A DNA stretch of 64,000 bases. Source: Eopsaltria australis (taxonomy: Eukaryota > Chordata > Aves > Passeriformes > Petroicidae). Positions 1 to 11,513 of the stretch are shown in pieces. Where the stretch lies: the NCBI GenBank assembly GCA_034509425.1, contig JAVTVJ010000343.1, forward strand, positions 1,700,501 through 1,764,500, read 5' to 3'. The notes beneath the pieces were generated by a model. It worked only from the letters and a program-made list of their open reading frames with translations, was not told where the DNA came from and made no database searches. A program made the translations under genes and the position numbers. The first letter of the stretch is position 1; the number at the start of each line of letters is the position of its first letter.

Positions 1-2900
1 ACCCATTTCAGGACTTGGTCTGCTATCTTTAGTCAGTGACAAATTCTGGTTTCCATTGCTTGTTCAGAGATGATAACAGTGTGATTTACAGGTATAAGTA
101 ACAAATTAGATCAATTAAAAAGACTAAGAGTGGCACCTGTCTAAGTGTAGGGTTGCACTAAATGATTTCCACATCTTTGTTTCCTGTAGGACCCTGCATT
201 TGCAGCCTCTCCTCAGGAAGGGTAACAATGGGAGAGTTGTTTCTTAATGCTCATGAACCAAGAAAGCAGCCTTATCCTGCAGCCCAGGGATATGATTATA
301 ATCTCTGAGTGAAAACAACAGCCGTATTTTTCAGCTCCATGTGTACAAATGATCCCTGTGTTTCATACAGTTCTTGACTATGGCATCTTGGATTGCCTAA
401 TTTGTTACAAGCCTGTATTGTGAGCTGCCTTTGTATAGTAGAGCTGAACTCAAACTCAGATACACGTCCCTCTTTCTTTGTGTACAATTCTCAGCATTTT
501 GTATTATTGTAGACCTTTATAAAATATTTCAAAGTTTTTGCAGTCTTTAGAAATTTTCAAGTAATCTGATTTATTTTTTCTAATAGTGGAAGGGAAAGGA
601 TGCAATTTTAATATTAACAGATCTAGATTTGTGATATTTCTATCCCTTCTATCTCTATTATTGTCTAATGAAACTTAATCGTTTTATGATAGGCCATATT
701 AATACAGAAACTCTGTAAAGACTGTGCTTAAAATGAATGATGAAATCTCTATTTTTATTATTACAGTTAAAATCTTAGAAGTACATCTGCAGTTTATTAG
801 ACCATGGGCTTCTTTGGACACTGGAGACTTAATCCAGTTGACTAGTAAGTATTTGACATGTAACACTCCTCCATGGCAAAATTACAGTTGGAAATCAAGA
901 AAACAGGTTTTTTATAGTAGCTGCAAGAGGCAACATCAGGCCATCCAGAAAAATAATTTACCAAGAGGTAAAAAGGATGTGGACATACTCAGATTCTTTG
1001 CTCCCTATTGCTTTTATAGCAACAGATTCTCTGGTGTTGAGTAGTGGAACGATACCCTTCATTAGCTGGCCCTGAAGTTCCAGGAAAAGAATAATAATGT
1101 TCCTCCTCTCAGCATATATATTTAAGGTCATGGGGACGAGTACTGTTTTGTACAGTCTTCCTCTCAAGTCAGAAGTATTTGGTTCCTACTCCTTCTCCTC
1201 TACCTCTCAGATACATCTGGCTCCTCTGAGGTGTGGTCAGAAGTTTATACTTCTGCAAGCACAGTCTTTCAAACATTAATTGAAAAAACACATCATCTCA
1301 TTAGAATGGAAATTCCAAGTGGGAAGGAACCCAATACTTGATCTCACAAACCAGTCCATACAATGTTTGAAGGAGAAATTTCAGGTTTTGTGCTGTTGGG
1401 TTACTATTTAGTTTCAAAGTGATAAATATCATTTGTGCTCCTACAGCTCTTCGGTTTAGATCACAAGTTATATTTAGGCTGGATGGAGTAGTGAAAAATA
1501 TTTAAGCTAAAAATGTTTAGATTAGTATCTTCAAGGAAATGCACTCTGAGTTAATGCAGGAGGATTAATATTCCTGTCATATTCCTCCTGAGAATCATCA
1601 TCCAAAAAAAGAAGAACTTGTCACCCTCTTATAACACATTGAATTAAATCCAAGAACTAAGTGATGTGAATTACCTTCATATTCGTAGAGCTATTCCCTG
1701 TAAGTAATGGTCATCACATCCATTGGCAAAGCAGCCCAGGAGAAATGGCTAGAGTGATGTCCATAGTGTGCCTGTACAGGGAATAGGGAAGATTTTTAAG
1801 TAAAGGTCTGTTAATCTATTCATGCTGATCAGTTTTCATAACAATTTATTATATGATGCACCGATTTGTATATGGTGTTTGCACTGCAGTTGCAATCCAT
1901 GCTTATTTGCACTCTGCAGACTCCTGTGTAAACCTGTGTGTGGTACTACAGTGAAACAGGCCTGAACCATTAAAAACATTGCAGATAAGTAAAGACAAGC
2001 AAAATGGAAAAAAGAAATTGGGTGTAATATAGTCAAGTATATCATGTCTTCTTTTCCACTTCAGAGTGTTTATTATATAGTCACTCCTTCTCTGAGTACC
2101 GGAAATATCCTCTGTCAGAAGATCAAATTCTGGAGAGGAGTGCAAAGAATTATCCATTGCCACCCAGTTTTCCATATTTCCAGAAATGTTCCTAAAATGA
2201 CCCTGATTTTTTAATGATACAGACACTTCTTGGGAACTGGATCTGAAGGTTAATAGCTCATTCGCCATCCTGTGCTGAGGAAACATTTTGAATCATTTAG
2301 TTGGGATTGAATTTTAACCTGAATTTTAACCAGAAACCTGTATGTGAAAGTCCCCAAACCCCATTAGTAGTACTTTGTGGAGTCCTAGAAATTAGGTTTC
2401 AAACTTTTTATGTGTCACAAATTTAAAATACCTTTTATGCTTCATTCTATGGAATTCCTACATTTATATACTTTTATTTAATGACATGACAAAAAACATT
2501 CCTTTTCTTGGAGTTAGAGATGCATTAATTAAAGTATACAGTTAAATTTTTTCCAAAATAAATGGAATTGCTGAATATGGCCATGCTTGATGATTACACA
2601 TAGGTGGCCTCTCACAAAATTGATGTGAGTTACTCTATAAGGTATTCTTTAGCTATCATTTAATGAATGTTATTATTATCATTTGCTGAATTATTTAAAG
2701 CTATCTTCAGGCAAACTTAAATGACTGTATTTATTTTTTAAATAGAAGCTATTTATTGCACTTTGCTCTTTCTGTAACTTATCTGCTTTCCCTTGTCACA
2801 TCAACATCCTTCCAAGAGATGGTTATTCTCTTCACCCCATTACAGCAGGTTTTTTGAAGAAAATCTCCAATTATAGAGGAGATTTCTTGGCAGTACAAGC
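1..2900. other. Unique AT-rich non-coding DNA
   Basis: No gene or recognised transposon is seen. Reading frames are short and broken in all directions. The only local structure I could pick out is a perfect 12-bp direct duplication (tgaattttaacc twice, 2308-2331). A minus-strand open stretch at about 1903-2286 is discussed among the rejected items. Confidence 0.7.
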
Positions 2901-4072
2901 TATAAATGCATGAACCTTTGAAAAAGGTTGAGAGGCGTAATAAACAGAGTTATGAAAATTTTCAAAAGAAGGCCAGTAATATAAAAAAAAAGCCCCAAGA
3001 AATGTCTGCTGCTAATGCAATTGGGCCAGCTGGGTGGGTGTTTATTTGGAAAGGTGGATTTTTTATGGGAGAAGGGCAGCAGCAGGGAGATGTTTGCCCT
3101 CTCCCTGGATTAGCACTTCATGGTGGTCCAAGAGTGGGGCTGCAGCGCTGGCCAGAACCTGCCCTGCCAACCCATCCTGTGCTTCATCCAGCCCTGACAG
3201 GCTGAGCAAACACATAAACCTCTCCCAGGGAGGCCACTGCCTCAGCAAAGCAAAATTTCTATACCTTGAAGCATGAAAGAGCACCCTTTCCAAGAGGGGT
3301 CATATTCTTGATTTCCACAGGACTAACAATTAAAATTTCCTACAAGTTAGTGCAGATTACAAAGGGATGGAACACACCTCTGTGGCAAGTGAGCACTGGA
3401 TTTTGGCCACTTACTCTGTGAGCTAAAGCAACAGGGGCTGCCCCACCACTTCCCTTTGTGGCTCTATTTGAATTCACTTGATTAATGTTGTATGTGCAAG
3501 TCTATTGAGGGACCGCATTTAAAAGGATTGTTTACCATAGCCTTGTAATCAACCTGCCTTAGCAGCACCCTATTACCTGTGATAACAGGGCTGCTGCAAT
3601 TTGGATCTGAAAGAAAACCACCTCAGATTGGCTCTCGGATGCTTTAAGTGCTAGTATGCTGCCCTGTTATCTTCATTTGTAATTTGTTTTCAAGAACAGT
3701 GATTTGCATTTCAGTTGGATTACACCTTTTAATGTATCACAAACGTAAAGTGGCTGCAGTGAAAACTCACATCTCCACTAGTTTTCAAACGATGCATTTG
3801 AGGCTTCAGTGGAGAGGATTACAATTACAATTAAAATCAAAAGGTTGTTCATTCTTTTAATGACACATACTAACCCTTTCTATACTAAGCTTATCGTGGT
3901 GCTATACAATCATAATTTTTTTCTATATGAAATAGCTGCATGTGCTCTGCCTTATCATGCACTACACACAAATGCTGTTTTTCTGAAAAGGAGCACATCC
4001 TGCACAGGGAGTTCAGAGGACAATTTACCTTGACAAAAATCTAGAGGAATACACAAAAAAGGAATGGGGAGA
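2901..4072. other. Non-coding; GC bump, then possible conserved block
   Basis: About 3020-3260 is richer in G and C than its surroundings, but its frames on both strands look like chance openings. From about 3480 to 3860 the sequence is dense in AT-core motifs of the kind bound by homeodomain and GATA factors (for example gataac, taat and atttgcat-type strings) and free of low-complexity runs. That texture is typical of conserved non-coding elements. Conservation itself cannot be seen from one sequence. Confidence 0.35.
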
Positions 4073-4137
4073 AAAAAAAAAACCATTGGTGGGATTTGGG
4101 TTGGTTTTTTTTAAGGGGGGCGGGGGGAGTTTTTTTA
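4073..4137 (+). repeat. Low-complexity A/T/G tract with G-quadruplex potential
   Basis: A run of A is followed by G/T sequence with GGG at 4091-4093 and 4098-4100, then T8, then GGGGGGCGGGGGG at 4115-4127 and T7. Several G-tracts on one strand within about 40 bases could fold into a G-quadruplex. It may equally be a degenerate simple repeat. Confidence 0.7.
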
Positions 4138-6115
4138 GACGGGTCATACTTTAGTAACAGATTTAATTTTCCTAATATCTGCCAAGATATGTAGTTACAA
4201 AGACATTTATTGAAAGCATAATTTTATTGGATTAAGTATAAAATATGTCTTATTTTTCCTTTAATGAGCATTATGTGTATAAAGGAAGGTTTGTTGGTTT
4301 TGTTCTTATTTCTTTTTCTTTTTTTAATCCTGTAGTTTTCCCGCAGCGGTAAATCTTCACTATTCTAAATTTACTTTTCTTGTAGTAATTCACAATAATT
4401 TCAATCTAAGGCTTCTTCTGTCACTTTAGAAGGATTTGCAAATGGCAGACATTTATGTTCTTACGTGGGTCTTACTGCATTATTCTTTGCCTGGAAAATG
4501 ATTGAAAATTCTTTACATAAAAATTCAGGTTTCTGGTGAGACTAAAACTTACTGAGATCATGCATGGCAGAAATATCTGGGTGAGAACCTTTGCTGTGAT
4601 GTTCAAAATCTTCAGTACTAAGACAAAACCTTGCCTGAACTCAGGCAGCCTAATGGTTTATATGTACCCTAATTCTCCCTGCTCCTAATTACCAGGCTGG
4701 GACCACCCCATCCTGTTCCTATCTCCTTGAGAGGTTAATCTGTGTCCCAGGATAGAAGAGATTCAGACTCCACAACAATGGGCTGAGGACTGTCTGTAGC
4801 AGGTGCTGCTGACCCTCCACAGAGGGCTTCCAAATCCCAGTCATGAGGTGGTGGCATGGGCACAGTCCAAGGCACCATCTCCAGTGAGGAGGTGAGGAAC
4901 TGGGGAAGAGAAGAACAGTGTCATAAATATATAGTGTGATTTCAGCAAACCAAATGAACAGGTTATTATTTTCCTGTTTTTCAAAGACAACTGAAAACCC
5001 TGGAAGGCACCAGGCTCTGATGCATGAATTTCCTGTCTCCTACAACTCAGCAGAAGTCATGGCAATGCCTACTGTTTTTAGCTAGAGATTTGAATGCCTT
5101 ATAGACAAGATGGTAAGGGTGTCGATTACTTCTAAACAGTCTGAAAGAAATGGGAGCGTTTCACCCTATTCTCTCAAAATTTCTGGGTTAATGAAACAAT
5201 ACCATTTACTAAAGCTAGATAACTATATCCATAAATAATATTTAAAACTGAATCAAATGTCCAAGTCAAGTCAAAGTGGTTTTCATTTCAATCTTTTACA
5301 CAAAGATAGATTAAAACACCTTCCCAAAACGAAACATTGGAAATCTAGGGTTCTAGTTTAACATTAACAGATGAGTAGGTGGTGTTCCCTTCACTGAACT
5401 GAAATACTTTGAAGGCAACTGTCTACTGAAAGCATGTCTTTGAGGTTTCTCTATATTTAGCAAGAAGAATGGGAAAGTCATGCTGACCTGAAGATTTCTC
5501 ATGCCTAACCTGATCAACATTTGGTGAAAAAAAGGTTCCTGCCTTAATGGTAGACCAAAATGGAATTTGCAAACAGGTTACACACAGCAGTCACACACAT
5601 TTTAGCAAAGCGTTATCTTGATGTTTCTCTCCACCTACTCATGTCATTTTATATTCTGACTAAATTCAGTATTATTTTCCTTCAGCTAGCCTTTCTTCTT
5701 TGGTATTCAACAGAATGGGAAGGGCAGGCTTAAAACAGTTTTAAAACATCTCACAGATTACCTAAGGATCATAGCACATTAATGAAGAAATTAGATTTTT
5801 TTTTTGTTTGTTTTCATGTGGATATTTTCAATACTTATCACAAACAGCACAAACAAACCTTAAATCTGATGACCAAAGTGATGACAGAGTGATTTACAAA
5901 TGTCATTGAGATGTTCCAGGGAAAATGCCTTTCAAACACCTCATACACTTCATTCATCTCTGTGAGATGATTTTCTGGTTGTTCTGCAAAAATGCATCAT
6001 TGAACAGGTGGCTCAGCCTGACCCCTTGGCATCAGTTCAGTATTCAACAACAAAACTGTGATTTCTGAAGTAAACAGAGGTGTTTTCAAAATTAGTATGA
6101 GATTTAAATTATTAT
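4138..6115. other. Unique non-coding DNA
   Basis: I see nothing assignable: no repeat end, no convincing exon and no RNA gene. The part from 4660 to 4910 is slightly GC-richer but matches no family I know. Confidence 0.65.
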
Positions 6116-6194
6116 TCTGTCTTTTTTTGTTGGGTTTTTTTCTGGGTTTTTTTTGTTGTTGTTGTTGTTGCTTGTTTGTTTGTTTGTTTGTTTT
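6116..6194 (+). repeat. Compound microsatellite (TTG)n / (TTTG)n with T runs
   Basis: T-rich sequence with GGG interruptions leads into about five TTG units (6155-6170) and then about five TTTG units (6172-6194). The apparent Phe/Cys/Val-rich or Lys/Gln-rich reading frames across it are artefacts of the repeat. Confidence 0.9.
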
Positions 6195-6775
6195 AACTGA
6201 GCTTTTCTCTTTTTCAATTGTCATGCATTTGTACTGTGATTAGGTTTAATAGTGGTCACTTTCATGATTCTCTTTCATTTTAAGTTTATGAAAAAACATG
6301 TACCATTTCATAAAGGGTCTTAACAAAATTAATTTGATGATCTGTGATAATCTTTACTAGATTAGCTAATTTTCTCAAAAGAACTCAGTGAAAGAAATTA
6401 TGTGGAAGCAATCTCAGAGAATTCAGTGGGAAATGTGACCTTGTTCTTCCTGAAAGCTATCTTCACATGCCCAACTCATATATCTTTAGCTTCTCAGAGT
6501 TAAAACCTAAGAAGTTCTGAAGAAGAAGCCCATTTAGATACCACTGCAGGGCTCTGCTCCCCATTAGTCACTGCTCTTCAGGTAAGGTCCCGCCCTCCTG
6601 CAAACTTGGAAGGATCTTTTATAGATTTACCTGTGAGGGATGATCACCTGCATACAGGCCCTGTACTTCTGCTTCTTAGTCGCCACCCATGCCTTGACAG
6701 CCTGGCTTGACTTGGGCCACAACGAGTTTCCCTACAAACATTCTGTCCATTAGAGAAGAGCAGCTCTTGCAGGAG
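6195..6775. other. Unique non-coding DNA
   Basis: Nothing recognised. It ends at the SINE, whose 5' boundary lies close to the ggaggtgaggtgag string at 6772-6785. Confidence 0.65.
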
Positions 6776-6915
6776 GTGAGGTGAGCTGGTCAGAGCACGG
6801 GGTTATTGATGCCACAGTCACGCGTTCAATCCCCGTACAGGCCACTCACTTAGGAGCTGGACGCTATGATCCTCCTGGGTCCCTTCCAACTCAGATTATT
6901 CTGTGATCCTATGAC
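6776..6915 (+). mobile_element. TguSINE1-like SINE: tRNA-Ile head with CR1 tail
   Basis: This is a short non-autonomous retroposon of about 140 bp. The 5' part (about 6776-6845) resembles a tRNA-Ile gene. It has a decayed A box around 6782-6795, the string gttattgatgcc in the anticodon-arm region, a recognisable B box (gcgttcaatccc, 6822-6833), and a cccgtacaggcca 3' arm that would pair with the acceptor and T stems. The second part (about 6850-6915) is the 3' end of a CR1 LINE: gggtcccttccaactcag, then attctgtgatcctatga, the CR1-type octamer repeat. A tRNA head on a CR1 tail is the known design of TguSINE1, which songbird CR1 machinery mobilised. The A box and anticodon arm carry substitutions, so this copy is old and is not a functional tRNA gene. 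No clear target-site duplication is visible, as expected for CR1-type insertion. The family name is from memory; the composite structure is read directly. Confidence 0.78.
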
Positions 6916-8365
6916 AAAAGAAAATACACTTATAGCCTTCATGCATTCATTTCTAAGTCCGATACCACTCTTGAAACTGACTCCCAAGGAAATAAGAGGT
7001 ACTCAGCACAATTTTGTGAAGAAATGTCTTTGTTTATTGGTAGTCCTGAAAAGCATCAAAAAGGGAGAAAATATTCATGGCTTGTGTGATCTAAGAGGAG
7101 GGGTTTTTTTGGACATCAAATAAAACTTGCACTGGATATCACACCATGAGTTAAAATAACAGTATTTGGCTTCATTTTTTATCATCTATTAGAGATACTT
7201 CAAAATACAATCACTTTCAATTAAATAAACACATTTTAGAAATATGATAATAATTGTTTTATTTGGAGGATTTATCATTATGATTTTAACAACAATGCAG
7301 ACGAAACAAAGACATTTGGTACATTTCAACCTATCTGACTCTATGTTTCATCAGTGGGCAAAGGTTTCCCACAAGATTTTTTCACAAAATTTTAATCCAT
7401 TTCAAACAACCAGCAATTCCCTGACAGACTATTGCTAAAATTGCCATCAGTAATTGTCCCTTACAATTCAGAAGTTGTTCTGTTTCGATTGGCCCATTGC
7501 AGGTAAAAAAAAAATGTCTCTCCAAATGAGAAAAGGTCATATTCCTAATGGAACAGAATATAAATCCAATATGATTTTCATGTTGCACATTACATCATTA
7601 GCTATAGATTTATAGGGAGAGAGCTAATATATTAAAGACTGTAACATAGTTCTCTTTCTCAAACGCACCTAATTTTTGAAGTTAGGCAGCACTAAATTTC
7701 ATCCTATAAGAATATCCAAAGTATTTTTCTTTCATTGGCTCTTTCCTTTAAGTGAAGACTTCAGAGCTGACGAATATTTCATGGGAAGAAAAACACCTAC
7801 AATACAAGGTTTTACCTACAAAATCTTTGGGGAAAGGGAGAAATGGCAGGAAGGCACTGTAAGGACAGTTCTTTTAAGAAGTCTTTGGAAAAGGGTCTCC
7901 ATTTCATTTTCCACATCAATATCACCTCCTTCACCCCTTATTACTTACTTCCTTTCATTCCATTCCATAATACTGTTCAGTCGTTTCTGTAGTTTTCTTT
8001 GAATTAAAGAGTGTCTCCTGAGCTGGCTAAACTATTTTAAAGCTAAAAATTTAAACAAAAAATTTTGATAGAAAAAAATAAAAAGGACATCCAACTGCAG
8101 TAGCTGTAAATTTGTACAAATCTGTGATATTGAAATAAGAATCAGTAAAATATTCAAATGTACATTTTAAATTGATTTCTTCCATATTCTACAATTCAAT
8201 CCTAATAGACTTGTCACCTGGATTTCTAGAACATATTCGAACTCAGAAGTATCAAGGGTGATAAAAATTTTGTATTTCACTAAAGGCTGTCCTATTCCAG
8301 ACATTAGATGAACTCTCATGAACAAAGAACTCTCTTCTGAGTGATGATTGCTAATAGGCAACAAT
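6916..8365. other. Unique AT-rich non-coding DNA
   Basis: No repeat, exon or RNA gene is recognised. Short open frames at 6866-7123 and 7676-8002 have no domain character and no splice context that I trust. Confidence 0.65.
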
Positions 8366-8495
8366 GATACAAAAAAAAAACCAAACCAAACAAGGAAAAC
8401 CCCCAAACAAACACACAAACCTAACCAAACCCAAACAAAAAACCCCTACCAAAAGCACAAAACAAAACAAAAAACCACATCACAGCCAAACCCAA
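8366..8495 (-). repeat. A/C-rich low-complexity tract (G/T-rich on minus strand)
   Basis: About 130 bp almost without G or T on the plus strand, built from irregular AAAC, CCAAA and AACCC units. It is a degenerate (AAAC/AACC)n repeat. The Lys/Asn/Pro/Thr/Gln-rich frame through it is a composition artefact. Confidence 0.85.
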
Positions 8496-10469
8496 GGACA
8501 ATACAACCAATAAAACCTGTTCAACCTGTTCCAAAGACAAGCAAGGATCAATCACTCAGTGAGTCTTGTTCTCATGCGGAGGTTTCTTAGGTAGTATGAT
8601 GACTAGTGAAAGCATAAAACTAAGGAAATGAAGAAAAAGAAAAAACTCAAAACAAATCGAATCCCTCTCCCTGTCTACAAGTGGTTTCATCCTTTGAAAC
8701 CTTTATTTGTCATTCTGTTCCCAGGCTCCAACGGCACATGGTAGAAAGTACTGTCTTGTCAGACAAGAACAGAAGTCCAATATTCAGATTACAAATTTAT
8801 ACTTCCAACAACATAAAAAATCCATCAGGCTTAAGAATGTTCCTTACCCATCTAAGCCTATACATTATATGTTTAAATAGCCAAACATGGAATGTCTAGG
8901 CCAAGCCCCTTTCTACCAGACTTCTTAAGGCAGCCTTCATATATTAGATTTTCTAAACTGTCAGTCATTATTGCTGTTTCCTTTTCATCTATTTCTGAAG
9001 TGGAAACTACGTACTGGAGTCAGTATTTTCAGTATTTAACCTACAAGTAGGAAAAATTGCACTTGATTCCTCTGCTTTCGCTTCTTAAGGCTTTGCCAGT
9101 CTTGTAAGACTTCATAATTAACAGGCTCTCTACTTTGCCAACTATGTCCTTCTTCAATACACTGATTTATGATGGGGTTTGGTTTGGGGATTGGGGTTTT
9201 TTCCCTTTTTCAGAAAAGACTCCCTCATCCAGAAAACGTGAATTACCTTTCCATTTTCCCAAATGTGTCGCCTTTCATTTAACTGAAAAGCATTAATGCT
9301 GTGTAAGTGAGCCTGAATCTCTAATACATATCTCTCACTAGAATTTCTCTTTGTTATTCAACATGCCCCAAAAGCTGAGATTATCTGCAGACTGCACAAG
9401 CAAGAGCTTTTATTTATTTCCAGATAACTAGTAAAGATACTGAATAGGTCTTGAGTCAAGAATAATCCTGTTGCAGCTCCTTTCAGGATTTGAATTACCA
9501 AATTATTTATTCTCTGTCTATAATAACTTTTTCTGATACCTCGCTTGCTAAGTGTTTAATGAATTTACTTTGTATAGCGAATATAGGAAAATATTTTAGA
9601 GGACTACTTCAAAAATTCAATGATGTTGGTCAAACAAGATTGAAACCTCATCAGACAATTAGTACTAGATTTTTTCTATACAAAACCACCTTGACTCTCT
9701 GTTAGGCTACTAACTTTTACTTCCTTCCTAATTACGTCTTTGCCTATTCATTTCATGACTTAGGTTGTGTTCTGTCAACCTAAAAGAAATTTGTAGTGAA
9801 TTAGATTCACTCACAGAATGTGTGTTGTGTCTCTCTGAATTTCCTCCACCACTGCAAATCGTTATTATTTTCAATACCAATACAATGACAAGGATTTTAG
9901 TATTTATCAATGTAATTTATGTGGTTGTATAAAACTGGGTATTTCTTTTTCACCTGGTAGGGATTTTGTTTATTAAACATTTGTTTTCTGAAAATTACTT
10001 TTTTAACTGAGTTGCAAAAACTGTACACTTACAGGAAGGCAGTTGCTGTCTGTATCTTCAACAGAAATGTTTGAAACTTGGGAAATTACTTTGTCTTTTA
10101 CTTCCCTTTTCTTTTTTTTTTTTAATGGATATTAAGGACAGAAACTTAAATAAGTCACACATTAAGGTTAGCCTTTTAAGCTTTTAAAAACTGGGATATG
10201 GAAAAGGTTACCTTTTTAGTGCAGTCTTTTATATTCCTGCTTTTCTTTGTAAGTATATGTCTTACCTTTAAGTGTGGTAAAATATAAGACATGTCATAAA
10301 ATATACAGCATGGCTGAGATAATGTTACTACAGGAAATGGTATTTCCTGACTTTCAAGTACTTGAAATTGTCAGCTTCCCAACATATTTTCTTTACGTAT
10401 GCAATTGCACTCTCATTTGTTCATTTTTCTATCTGTGAGCACCCAGTAATACGCTTAAACATGAACAGA
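8496..10469. other. Unique non-coding DNA with one G/T tract
   Basis: Nothing assignable except a strand-skewed G/T tract at about 9173-9203 (GGGGTTTGG and GGGGATTGGGG strings followed by T6). Confidence 0.6.
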
Positions 10470-10704
10470 TATTAGAAAAAATTGGACAGATATTAGATTA
10501 TTTTTCACTGGAAGACTGGTTAGCCATTGGAATAAGTTACCAGGGAGGTGGTGGAGTCACGACTTCTGGAACTGTTCCAGAGGCACCTGAATGGTGCAGT
10601 AGGGGGTATGGTTTTCAGGGTGATTATGGTGGTGTTGGGTTGATGGTTGGACTATGATGATCTTGAAGGTTTCTTCCAACCTTAATGATTCTGTGATGCT
10701 GTGA
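10470..10704 (+). mobile_element. CR1 LINE, 5'-truncated 3' end
   Basis: The segment contains the diagnostic CR1 3' UTR strings: ttaccagggaggtggtggag, then tggtggtgttgggttgatgg, ttggactatgatgatcttga, cttccaaccttaatgattct, and the terminal octamer repeat gattctgt-gatgctgt-ga at 10687-10704. The 3' end is intact and the 5' part is missing, the usual state of CR1 copies because reverse transcription starts at the 3' end. Only 3' UTR and the last bit of ORF2-proximal sequence remain, so it codes for nothing. The divergence is moderate, which suggests an insertion older than the SINE family's recent copies, though I cannot date it. Confidence 0.9.
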
Positions 10705-10846
10705 ACAAATGGGGATACCTTCTCAAGAGAAAAGTCAAGAATTTATTTCTACTTTTGGAGGTCACAGTTCCATGCCAGGCTTTGCTTGTTCATTTCACCA
10801 TTCTCTCTTAGAAGTTCCAGGACTGATGAGAAATAAAGGTGACCCA

Positions 10847-10849
<3 letters not shown>

Positions 10850-10877
<28 letters not shown>
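10850..10877 (+). repeat. Poly-T run, 28 bases
   Basis: There are 28 uninterrupted T, followed by CTTTTT. It is the longest homopolymer in the window and likely length-polymorphic. No processed pseudogene is attached: on the minus strand the nearest AATAAA (about 10973-10978) is roughly 95 bases away, too far for a normal polyadenylation signal. Confidence 0.97.
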
Positions 10878-11039
10878 CTTTTTGTGCTGCTATCTCTCTG
10901 CTGAATGTCATGCATAATTTTGATGCAAGAATATTACTACATTTTCACATTCACAGGTGGTCTTTTGTGAGGCTTTATTGTCACATAGTCTTTTGCTGCG
11001 AGGAGTTAGGTAGATACAAATGACTACTGAAACGAATTT

Positions 11040-11513
11040 ATAAAGAGTTAAAAAAAGACTTGGATATACCAGTGTGACTTCAGCAATGGGGCTGGAGCAC
11101 TTATGGTGTGGGGAATCATAAAACAGACCACATTGGAAGGAACTTCCAAAGATTTTCCTGTCCAAAGTTTTGTGAAAAAAAAGAGATGCTGTGGGAGCTG
11201 GGCTTGGCAGATCTGGAGGAGAGAGAAACTTGGAGGCACTTCCTTACCATCTCCAACTACCAAAATGGAGAAAAGGGATCCAAATGTTTCTTGTTGCACA
11301 GCTGAAGGAACAGAGGCAAAGGACACATGCTTCAGGAAGGGAGTTTCCCACTGAGTATAAGGAAAAATCTATTTGCAGGAGAGTAATAAGACACATCCTT
11401 ACATATACAAGTCTCTATCAATCTGCTCTACCTTTGAAATCATCACTGTTTTGAGGAGGGTGCTGGACCAGATGACTCATAAGGGTCACTTTTCATCTGT
11501 GTTATTCTATGTT
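11040..11513 (+). mobile_element. CR1 LINE 3' region, old, interrupted by an antisense CR1 piece
   Basis: Plus-strand CR1 landmarks occur in order. They are ggggctggagcacttatgg (about 11090), gtgggagctgggcttgg (11190, the RELGLFSLE part of the ORF2 C-terminus), and accatctccaactaccaa (11248, the usual YNYLK position). Next come the decayed SDRT-to-3'-UTR part around 11330-11380 and the tail gtgctggaccagatgactca, ending in ttattctatgtttcaa. Between 11105 and about 11172 the match is broken by a segment that reads as CR1 on the opposite strand (separate entry). The copy is strongly diverged and non-coding. Several overlapping open frames here are by-products of the GC content. Confidence 0.8.
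11113..11168 (-). mobile_element. CR1 3'-terminal fragment nested in a plus-strand CR1
   Basis: The strings gaatcataaaacagaccaca, ttggaaggaacttccaaaga and ttttcctgtccaaa are the reverse complement of a CR1 3' terminus (octamer end, then the TTGGA..GATGATC region). The piece is only about 55-70 bp long, so it is a severely 5'-truncated insertion. It interrupts the host CR1 between gagcacttatggtgtg and agagatgctgtgggagctgg. Confidence 0.65.

Noticed and set aside
1903..2286. Minus-strand open stretch of 127 codons with a ttcctcag acceptor-like start
   Set aside because: The first 75 residues look hydrophilic and protein-like, but the rest runs into hydrophobic low-information sequence. No donor fits well and no family is recognised. 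Kept out of the gene list.
6776..6848. A functional tRNA-Ile gene
   Set aside because: The A box and anticodon arm are decayed and the sequence runs straight into a CR1 tail. It is the head of a SINE.
8348..8590. Plus-strand frame rich in Lys, Asn, Thr, Pro and Gln
   Set aside because: It is the translation of an A/C low-complexity tract.
10850..11000. T28 as the poly-A tail of a minus-strand processed pseudogene
   Set aside because: AATAAA on the minus strand is about 95 bases from the run, and the adjacent sequence shows no mRNA-like reading frame.
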